From: an uncultured Rickettsiales bacterium
GTDB lineage: Bacteria; Pseudomonadota; Alphaproteobacteria; Rickettsiales; Midichloriaceae
NCBI GenBank assembly: GCA_937996615.1
Contig: CALKVD010000009.1
Coordinates: forward strand, 1-5,958
Direction: 5' to 3'
Length of the DNA stretch: 5,958 nucleotides
Position 1 is the stretch's first letter. The number at the start of each line of letters is the position of its first letter. A model generated the notes under the pieces. That model ran no database searches, was not told where the DNA came from, and worked only from the letters and a program-made list of their open reading frames with translations. Positions 1-5,465 of this stretch are shown piece by piece. The position numbers and the translations under genes were made by a program.

Positions 1-42
1 AACATAATAAATCGGAGTTGTCAGATAAAAATTAGTTGCCAT
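1..42 (-). CDS. metG: Methionyl-tRNA synthetase, N-terminal 14 codons (partial)
   Basis: Reading the minus strand from an ATG at 42 gives MATNFYLTTPIYYV and then leaves the window. The block FYxTTPIYYV is the hallmark beginning of bacterial methionyl-tRNA synthetase, the class I enzyme that charges tRNA-Met with methionine for initiation and elongation. It forms the first strand of the Rossmann fold just before the HIGH-like motif, which would lie outside the window. Purine-rich AGAGGAAAGAG sits 9-19 nt upstream of the ATG and can serve as a loosely spaced ribosome binding site. The gene follows the 363-aa orphan gene after 227 nt and in the same direction. Only the extreme N-terminus is visible, so integrity of the rest is unknown, but the motif is distinctive enough for a confident name. 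Confidence 0.85.
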   Translation of the reverse strand, partial: MATNFYLTTPIYYV

Positions 43-269
43 TGAAATTAACTCTTTCCTCTTAAACATAATAACGTTTCTAAAATATAAAACGCTATCT
101 TAATGGTTGAGCATCTTAGCAAAAAAAATTATGGACGGGAAGTAGGGAAACAAAAAAAGTTTGCGCAATCCTAAAATAAATTTATTTAAATTATTTAAAA
201 ATTTTTTCGCTCAGTACTTCCTAAGATCAAAAATATATAATATGGATATTGGTATGATTGACCCGAATC
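43..269 (-). other. AT-rich leader between the orphan gene and metG
   Basis: This 227-nt stretch contains no open frame that looks coding. It holds long A/T tracts (A8 at 121-128, A7 at 152-158, A5T6 at 197-207) and a perfect 14-bp palindrome, AAATAAATTTATTT, at 174-187. The hexamer TAAGAT occurs on the minus strand at 272-267, 118-113 and 102-97, and once inverted at 222-227. A short stem (CTTAG/CTGAG with a 6-nt loop) lies at 211-226 and could be a weak end for the upstream gene, but no clean T-tract follows it. I could not identify a convincing promoter for metG, nor a T-box or SAM riboswitch. The region probably carries the metG promoter and the end of the orphan transcript. Confidence 0.4.
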
Positions 270-1361
270 TTACTTAGATCGATAATTAAATGCAGCAGCA
301 GCATGGTATTGATTCTGGATCAAATCAGTATGTCTTGTTTTTGCCCCAAAACATGATCCAATCACATCATAATCCAAATCAACTTGTTTCTGCGCTATAC
401 ATGACATCACCAAAGATAATCCTTTCAATCCATTATTATTTTGAACTTTGCCAGCCCCTGCATTACTAGAAGATAATAAAGCTAGGTGGAATCTATCACA
501 TAAATTGTTTGACCTTTCATCAATTTTTGCATGATCAGTCCCAGCAGCTTTACGATTTGCAGCATATAGAGGAGTAGATGCAGCAGTAGTTTGTTGAATT
601 TCTTTTGCAGCCTCTCTTGTAATTGTTTCAGCAGCTTTCAACACATCGGCAACTGAGATACCATAATCTACAGCTATATTTTTAGCATGTAATTCGAATT
701 GCTCTCGTAATTCTTCCATTGTCATTTTGAAAATTTGTTCAATTTGTTGATTAACAAACAGGCCATTACTTAGAGTATTAGCAGATTTATCATTTGACAT
801 ATTCATTGTTATCTCTGCATCTCTTTGTTTTTCCTGATATAAATCTGCATAGACAATATCACGAACTTTGCTCAGTTCAGGTAAATATGGTAAAAGAGCT
901 GGATATTTCGCACGAGCTAGCTCAATAAACTGATCCATTTTTTTTAATAACATATCACTCACCATTGGGTTGCCGTACATCATTTCTAACAATTCAGACA
1001 TCATTCCGACAAGACGTAGCTCTTCGTCCATATTACGATCTATACCTTGTTCTTTTGATCTCAGAACAGAAGGACCGAGATTAAAACTATTGTCGATACC
1101 AGCAACTTCACCCATCTCAGCCTGTAATCTAACAACTCGCCCTTGGTTTGAACTAAACATAGCATCAGTTGTAGACGAACTTTTTAGAGCGTTGGAACCT
1201 TCTTTCGAACTGGATTTATTGCTCGCCTGCTTTTTTAAAACAGTACCAGCTGCTGCTGCCACACCAACAGTTGATTTGCTGAGTTGGCCTAGGATATCAG
1301 ACAAAGCAAGAACAAATGATTTTAGGACTGGACTCTCGTTGCTATTGTTATTGGTTTTCAT
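270..1361 (-). CDS. Unrecognised 363-aa, methionine- and serine-rich, mostly helical protein
   Basis: I do not recognise this protein. It starts with ATG at 1361, downstream of a strong promoter-like element, although there is no clear Shine-Dalgarno sequence (only A-rich AATTAAAAA). Residues 1-10 and 44-65 are Asn/Ser/Lys-rich and look disordered. Residues 12-43 contain two weakly hydrophobic segments with an Ala run (VGVAAAAG), not a convincing signal peptide. Residues 111-142 hold eight methionines in an amphipathic, probably helical stretch (LLEMMYGNPMVSDMLLKKM), followed by a helical region to about 180. Residues 203-258 are again predicted helical and charged. The tail (260-363) is Asn/Ala-rich with cysteines at 288, 321 and 337, and ends in a basic segment after an AAAA run. 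There is no transmembrane anchor or enzyme motif. It lies between parB and metG as a likely single-gene unit. A cytosolic structural protein or a secreted effector are both possible; neither is shown. Confidence 0.75.
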   Translation of the reverse strand: MKTNNNSNESPVLKSFVLALSDILGQLSKSTVGVAAAAGTVLKKQASNKSSSKEGSNALKSSSTTDAMFSSNQGRVVRLQAEMGEVAGIDNSFNLGPSVLRSKEQGIDRNMDEELRLVGMMSELLEMMYGNPMVSDMLLKKMDQFIELARAKYPALLPYLPELSKVRDIVYADLYQEKQRDAEITMNMSNDKSANTLSNGLFVNQQIEQIFKMTMEELREQFELHAKNIAVDYGISVADVLKAAETITREAAKEIQQTTAASTPLYAANRKAAGTDHAKIDERSNNLCDRFHLALLSSSNAGAGKVQNNNGLKGLSLVMSCIAQKQVDLDYDVIGSCFGAKTRHTDLIQNQYHAAAAFNYRSK

Positions 1362-1394
1362 TTTTTAATTTATTATAGTGACGTTATTAAAACA

Positions 1395-1424
1395 ATTATA
1401 GCATATTTAAATCAAACCTACCAA
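1395..1424 (-). promoter_or_regulatory. Candidate sigma70 promoter with extended -10, for the 363-aa gene
   Basis: On the minus strand TATGCTATAAT at 1405-1395 is a full match to the extended -10 consensus (TG-N-TATAAT). A weaker -35, TTGGTA, sits at 1424-1419 with an 18-nt spacer. Transcription would begin near 1388, leaving a leader of about 27 nt before the ATG at 1361. A second TATAAT at 1377-1372 lacks both a -35 and the TG extension and would leave only a very short leader. This is a motif match only; transcription is inferred. Confidence 0.55.
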
Positions 1425-1576
1425 GAAAATTTACCTCTTCCAGATAAAAAATCATATATTTTTTACACCCAGACTATTCAAACAACATTTAATTCTAGGA
1501 ATTAACAAAATTATTAATATTTTATATAGCTACAACCTTGATATTTTTGTAATAACAGCTTGACAATCTAGATAAG

Positions 1577-2482
1577 CTATAAATCTAACCCACCATCATT
1601 GAGTTTGGAAAGTATAGTATCCAAAGCCTCCAAACCTCGACACCTAATCACCAAACTGCAATAGTCATTTTTTTCTTGCCTAATTCGAACATCAGCGCTA
1701 AGAATTCGGGCAAAAGCTCGTTCCATCTGTAATAGATCAGCATCTTGCTCTGATTTTTGCTTTTGGTTTTCAACAAAAGCAACGCTATTATCTTTACTCT
1801 CTTTGGTTTGCAAACGCTTCATTATATTTTCAGCTTCCCTTACACTAAGATTATTTTCCAAAATATATCTAGCTAACTCCAAAGGATTATCGCTATTAAT
1901 AATGGCCCTAGCATGTCCGGCACTAACCCTACCATCGGCAATCATTTGTTTGATTTCTTGTGGTAATTTTAATAGCCTCATAGTATTCGAGATATAGCTG
2001 CGGCTTTTACCCATTTTTTGGGCTAAACTTTCTTGGGTGTGGCCATATTCATCAATCAATTTACGAAATGCTTCAGCTTCTTCAAGTGAATTAAGATTTT
2101 GTCGCTGAATGTTTTCGATCATGGCAATTTCAAATGAATCTATTTCATTTGTTTTTTTAATTATTACGGGTATTTCAACGAGTCCTGCTTGTTTTGCTGC
2201 GTGATAGCGCCGTTCTCCAGCAATAATTTGATAGCCATCATCAATCTTACGTACTATTATAGGTTGCAACACTCCATATTCTTTAATTGAAGATGATAAC
2301 TCTTCCAACTCTTCATGGGTTATAATTTTGCGAGGCTGATTAGGGTTAAAAGTTATATCTCTAAGTTGTAAGACGCAAACACCTGATTCTGGTTTTTGGT
2401 CATCCATAAAAGAGGTAGAAGCTTCTGAAATCAAAGCTGATAGACCTTTGCCCAGTGTTTTTCTTTCGTTCGAATTATTCAT
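1577..2482 (-). CDS. parB: Chromosome partitioning protein ParB (CTPase, parS-binding)
   Basis: This 301-aa protein is a full-length chromosomal ParB/Spo0J, which binds parS sites near the origin, loads as a CTP-dependent sliding clamp and stimulates ParA to segregate the chromosome. The N-terminus has the ParA-contacting LGKGLSALI (10-18). The N-terminal clamp domain follows with NPNQPRK (46-52), the CTP-binding motif GERRYHAA (89-96) and ENIQRQNL (113-120). A helix-turn-helix region spans about 138-164 (TQESLAQKMGKSRSYIS), then the GRVSAGHARAI segment (184-194). A polar linker of about 225-246 leads to the C-terminal dimerisation domain (about 248-301). The ATG is supported by AAGGA six nt upstream. 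One oddity is His94 where the family usually has Arg (GERRxRA). It lies 117 nt after parA and may be co-transcribed with it or have its own promoter. Confidence 0.97.
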   Translation of the reverse strand: MNNSNERKTLGKGLSALISEASTSFMDDQKPESGVCVLQLRDITFNPNQPRKIITHEELEELSSSIKEYGVLQPIIVRKIDDGYQIIAGERRYHAAKQAGLVEIPVIIKKTNEIDSFEIAMIENIQRQNLNSLEEAEAFRKLIDEYGHTQESLAQKMGKSRSYISNTMRLLKLPQEIKQMIADGRVSAGHARAIINSDNPLELARYILENNLSVREAENIMKRLQTKESKDNSVAFVENQKQKSEQDADLLQMERAFARILSADVRIRQEKNDYCSLVIRCRGLEALDTILSKLNDGGLDL

Positions 2483-2488
2483 ATTGAT

Positions 2489-2493
2489 TCCTT
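2489..2493 (-). promoter_or_regulatory. Ribosome binding site of parB
   Basis: AAGGA on the minus strand lies six nt before the ATG at 2482. It is the best-placed Shine-Dalgarno sequence in the window and fixes the parB start. The other genes here have weak or badly spaced sites. Confidence 0.7.
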
Positions 2494-2530
2494 AATTATT
2501 TTTAGCACTTTTATTTTAAGAACTAATTAG

Positions 2531-2563
2531 TCATAGCAATTATAATATTTTTTCATAGTAATT
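2531..2563. repeat. Direct repeat of 11 bp with 22-bp period in the parA-parB spacer
   Basis: TCATAGCAATT at 2531-2541 and TCATAGTAATT at 2553-2563 (plus strand) differ at one base and start exactly 22 bp apart, about two helical turns. The minus-strand TATAAT at 2544-2539 overlaps the first copy. A second possible promoter pair (TTGCTA at 2539-2534 and TAAAAT at 2518-2513, with a short 15-nt spacer) overlaps it too. The arrangement would suit a dimeric regulator acting on parB transcription, but in AT-rich DNA it could also be chance. Confidence 0.4.
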
Positions 2564-2599
2564 TTTCTAGCATATATTATTAGCGCCTTTTTGCTCAGG

Positions 2600-3364
2600 T
2601 TACAATTTTTCAATAAATTCCTGAGCTAGAAGCATATAGGTGATCGAACCACTACAGTTTGTATCGTATATTATCGCTGGTTTACCGTGGGATGGTGCTT
2701 CCGAAAGTTTTATGTTTCTTGGTATCATTGCATTATAAACCAAATCTCCCAATTCTTTCCTAACCTCTTCTGCGACATGCCACGACAGACGATTACGTTT
2801 ATCATACATCGTCAAAACAACTCCTTCAATCTTTAATGATTTATTGATAGAACCACGAATCAATTTTAAGGTATTGATTAAATACGCCAGACCTTCCATA
2901 GCTAAAAATTCACATTGTAATGGAATTAAAATACTATCAGCAGCAGCTAATGCATTAATTGTTAATAGATTTAGCGATGGTGGACAATCAAAAAATATAA
3001 AATCATATTGCTCCTTTATTTGTTGCAAACGATTTTTTATGATCATCTCTTTTTTGGGAGTGTCGCCCAACTCAGATTGAGCTGCTGCTAGATCTATCGT
3101 TGCTGTAATTAAATCGAGATTTGGAATTTCTGTGGCCATTATTGCCCTAGTAATGCTGATGTTGGGAGCAATAAATAGATCATAGACGGTGACATTTCTT
3201 TTTGCTGGCTCGATCCCAAAACTGGTACTAGCATTTCCTTGTGGGTCTATGTCTATCACCAAAACTTTTTTACCAATAGCCGCTAGTGCAGTCGCAAGGT
3301 TGACGGTAGTTGTTGTTTTTCCGACCCCCCCTTTTTGATTTGCCACCGCTACTATTCTTGTCAT
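2600..3364 (-). CDS. parA: Chromosome partitioning ATPase ParA (Soj)
   Basis: This 254-aa protein is the Walker-type ATPase partner of ParB. The ATP-bound dimer coats the nucleoid, and ParB-stimulated hydrolysis drives movement of origin regions. It begins directly at the fold without an extra N-terminal DNA-binding domain, as expected for chromosomal Soj-type ParA. The deviant Walker A is KGGVGKTT (11-18, with signature Lys11 and Lys16), the A' strand is VLVIDIDPQGN (34-44) and Walker B is FIFFDCPPS (122-130). The C-terminal block IPRNIKLSEAPSHG (214-227) carries the basic face used for nonspecific DNA binding. The last segment has CSGS (237-240) instead of the more usual S-R/K-G, a pattern I recall from rickettsial Soj. 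It lies 20 nt after rsmG, indicating one operon. Upstream of the ATG there is only a weak AAGA-type ribosome site, so translation may depend on coupling. Confidence 0.97.
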   Translation of the reverse strand: MTRIVAVANQKGGVGKTTTTVNLATALAAIGKKVLVIDIDPQGNASTSFGIEPAKRNVTVYDLFIAPNISITRAIMATEIPNLDLITATIDLAAAQSELGDTPKKEMIIKNRLQQIKEQYDFIFFDCPPSLNLLTINALAAADSILIPLQCEFLAMEGLAYLINTLKLIRGSINKSLKIEGVVLTMYDKRNRLSWHVAEEVRKELGDLVYNAMIPRNIKLSEAPSHGKPAIIYDTNCSGSITYMLLAQEFIEKL

Positions 3365-3384
3365 TTTTATCTTATGCCAAATTA

Positions 3385-4002
3385 TTATTTGATTTTATTG
3401 AGATTTTTTAACTCAATTATTAATGAACCTGGTGTATACCTATTTTGATATTGTTGCAACTTAAAAGACCATTTTAGTTGTAGATCATCTATCTCTGGAG
3501 GATAGGATGGCCCTTTCAACAGTAGAAAAGTTGTGTTTTGAGAGATTAGACCGTTACACATATCAATTATATTTTTACAACTTGAAACTGCTTTGGCTAC
3601 AACAACCAAGTTGGAATTAGAAAAATCATAGTATTTCAAAAATTTGGCATCCCTATGGTATACTTTTGCAGATATATTTAATTTATCAACTATTTCATTT
3701 AAAAAGTCTGCTTTTTTTGTATTAATTTCAACTAAATTGCACTGGTAACCTAAAATACTCAAGGGAACGCCGGGAAATCCTGCACCACTACCAATGTCAA
3801 CAATCTCAGCATTGTTAATTGTTGATAAAAACTCGACTAACCCTAAAGAATCTAAAACATACCTATATAAATCGTCAATCACACTACGTCGTGATACTAG
3901 ATTAAAACGCTGATTATATAACATAATCAGATCAATATATTTTTCGACAATGTCCAGCTGTTCGCCTGTTAAAATAGTTTCTAGAACTGCTTTATAATTC
4001 AT
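3385..4002 (-). CDS. rsmG: 16S rRNA (guanine527-N7)-methyltransferase RsmG (GidB)
   Basis: RsmG uses S-adenosylmethionine to methylate N7 of G527 in the 530 loop of 16S rRNA. From the ATG at 4002 the protein is 205 aa, the usual family length. It shows YNQRFNLVS (29-37), the RYVLDSLGL segment (47-55), SAM motif I IVDIGSGAGFPG (67-78), the acidic VEINTKKADFL (91-101) and LLKGPSYPPE (161-170). Tyr48 replaces the His of the common RHxxDS motif. The frame stays open upstream to a TTG at 4068 (227 aa, overlapping the sulfatase stop by 25 nt), with a GTG at 4059 preceded by GGAG. I chose the ATG on length; its AAGGA lies only one nt before it, so the start is uncertain. The gene leads directly into parA, the conserved gidB-parA-parB order, but the expected mnmG is not immediately upstream. 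Confidence 0.94.
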   Translation of the reverse strand: MNYKAVLETILTGEQLDIVEKYIDLIMLYNQRFNLVSRRSVIDDLYRYVLDSLGLVEFLSTINNAEIVDIGSGAGFPGVPLSILGYQCNLVEINTKKADFLNEIVDKLNISAKVYHRDAKFLKYYDFSNSNLVVVAKAVSSCKNIIDMCNGLISQNTTFLLLKGPSYPPEIDDLQLKWSFKLQQYQNRYTPGSLIIELKNLNKIK

Positions 4003-4043
4003 ATCCTTAGCTATATTGTATTTTTCTTTAGGAACTACCAATC

Positions 4044-5438
4044 TTATTCTTTGTTCCACCTGCTCCAATTATCAGCACTTTGAAAATATGCCAACGCCTC
4101 TAAAAGCATAGCATCATTAGACCTTGAAGCGAGCTCAAACTCTTGACCATTCCGTTGATAGAAATCAAATTGCTGCTGTGGCTTTAAAACAACCATCTCA
4201 TTATTGGTCATGTATCCTACCTGCTGGTAGTTAGAAATAAAAGCTCGTTCTGGTATCTTAGATTTAAGTAAATCATGACCGAAGAATTTACTTTCATAGC
4301 TAAAATCCAGCAATCCAAGAAGGGTAGGTGCCATGTCGATTTGACTGCCAAGTTTTGAGATTACTGCAGGTTTTATTATTTTTGGCGCGTAGAATATCAT
4401 CGGGATTAGATAATCATTTGGATTGATTTCTTGCCTCCCAGCTGAGCCTGCTGTATGGTCAGCCACAATCACAAATACTGTATCATTAAACCATTCGCGC
4501 TTTTTGGCGTTTTCAATAAAAGTGTGAATAGCATAATCAGTATATTTAACTCCGCCCGAACGCCCAGTGTGAGACGGAATATCAATTTTACCATCAGGAT
4601 AGGTGAAGGGACGGTGGTTGGAGGTAGTCATTATCACATCAAAAAATTTGTTTCCTTTAGTATATTCAAGATCGTTTTCCTTGATGACCCTAGCAAATAA
4701 ATCTTCATCAGCAACCCCCCAAATATTAGAAAAAGTTATTTCATTTTTTGCCAGATCAGATCGATCAATAACTTGATAACCGTTACTGCTAAAAAAGTTA
4801 TTCATATTGTCGAAATAACCAAAGCCACCATAAAGAAATTTAGTAACATATCCACGATCTTTAAACACAGTACCAATATTAAAAAGCTTATCGTTTCCTG
4901 GACGACGCACAATCGAATTACCAGGTAGAGGCGGTATTGATAAGGTGATTCCAGCCAATCCATATACAGTTCGTGTTCCAATTGCCCTGATATTATTAAA
5001 AGAAAGAGAATTTTTGACTATTGCGTTCAGATTAGGAGTAAGATTGTCCTTGTTGCCGAATGCTCCTAGATACTCAGCGCTTAAACTTTCTACGATTATC
5101 ACTACAACATTATGATTTTTTTCTGATGATTGATTTTGAATTGTTCTAATTATATTAGTATTAGGATCTAAAAATTTAGCCTCTTTGACGCTCAATTTAT
5201 CAACCAAAATCTTGGTTAGTTCATTTTGCGGTTTAGTTATATAGAATTCATCAAACGGTAACTCGTTATTACGATAAGCAGAAAAAAACTGATATATACC
5301 ATTTTTTGCAATTTCACTTGAACATTTATTATGGGAAAAATTAAAATTTAACCTATCAACAAAACCAAAGGTAATAATAGACAAAGCTAAAGCTAATACA
5401 ACAATAAAAGCTTTATATTTTAAACGCATTCCAACCAA
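4044..5438 (-). CDS. LTA synthase/MdoB-family sulfatase, catalytic half of a frameshifted gene
   Basis: This frame encodes the last membrane helix (about 8-27) and the whole extracytoplasmic sulfatase domain of a COG1368-type phosphoglycerol or phosphoethanolamine transferase-like enzyme. Seen features are KNGIYQFFSAYRNNEL (45-60), VVIIVESLSAEY (112-123; Glu117 a metal ligand by family analogy), GTRTVYGL (154-161; Thr157 the likely nucleophile), the loop SIPPLPGNSIVRRP (167-180), SNHRPFTYP (273-281; His275), GGVKYTDYA (295-303) and IVADHTAG (324-331; Asp327 and His328 metal ligands). The catalytic set looks intact. By family, such enzymes move headgroups onto polyglycerol, glucans or lipid A; the substrate here cannot be told. 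Possible starts are TTG 5438 or ATG 5429, but conserved-looking codons continue upstream in this frame to about 5462, so it is more likely the 3' part of one gene whose membrane half is at 5420-5958. Its end abuts or overlaps rsmG. Confidence 0.85.
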   Translation of the reverse strand: MVGMRLKYKAFIVVLALALSIITFGFVDRLNFNFSHNKCSSEIAKNGIYQFFSAYRNNELPFDEFYITKPQNELTKILVDKLSVKEAKFLDPNTNIIRTIQNQSSEKNHNVVVIIVESLSAEYLGAFGNKDNLTPNLNAIVKNSLSFNNIRAIGTRTVYGLAGITLSIPPLPGNSIVRRPGNDKLFNIGTVFKDRGYVTKFLYGGFGYFDNMNNFFSSNGYQVIDRSDLAKNEITFSNIWGVADEDLFARVIKENDLEYTKGNKFFDVIMTTSNHRPFTYPDGKIDIPSHTGRSGGVKYTDYAIHTFIENAKKREWFNDTVFVIVADHTAGSAGRQEINPNDYLIPMIFYAPKIIKPAVISKLGSQIDMAPTLLGLLDFSYESKFFGHDLLKSKIPERAFISNYQQVGYMTNNEMVVLKPQQQFDFYQRNGQEFELASRSNDAMLLEALAYFQSADNWSRWNKE

Positions 5439-5465
5439 ATATTGTCGCTTATCAGGTATATTTTA
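5420..5465 (-). pseudogene. Frameshift junction splitting the sulfatase gene
   Basis: The membrane frame and the sulfatase frame overlap here. The sulfatase frame is open back to a TAA at 5465-5463, and the membrane frame stops at 5420-5422, so any frame change must fall between them. Adding one A to the AAAA run at 5464-5461 gives LYKNIPDKRQYLVGMRLKYK, joining the penultimate helix smoothly to the last helix. This implies one lost base (true mutation or homopolymer error). No canonical X-XXY-YYZ slippery heptamer is present, which argues against programmed -1 frameshifting. Translational coupling at ATG 5429 or TTG 5438 could still make two polypeptides. Confidence 0.7.

Noticed and set aside
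206..226. Hairpin CTTAG/CTGAG as terminator of the 363-aa gene
   Set aside because: The stem is only five pairs with one G-U and is followed by A6T5, not a clean T-tract, so it is not listed as a terminator.
43..269. T-box, SAM riboswitch or tRNA in the leader of metG
   Set aside because: No T-box consensus, SAM-aptamer core or tRNA arms (T-loop GGTTCGAATCC-like) could be seen on either strand.
291..304. GCA/CAG trinucleotide run as a phase-variable repeat
   Set aside because: There are only about four units, they encode a short alanine run, and changes would keep the frame; too short to call a variable repeat.
970..1368. Plus-strand open frame of 132 codons opposite the start of the 363-aa gene
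   Set aside because: It mirrors the minus-strand gene, has a low-complexity Ser/Leu composition and no ribosome site, and the minus-strand gene has the good promoter.
1557..1578. AGCTT/AAGCT inverted repeat at the end of parB as a terminator
   Set aside because: It is a five-pair stem with a 12-nt loop and overlaps the stop codon without a following T-tract.
4455..4700. Plus-strand open frame inside the sulfatase gene, and similar ones at 1803-1997 and 2844-3080
   Set aside because: Each is fully opposite a gene with clear family motifs, and none has a recognisable product.
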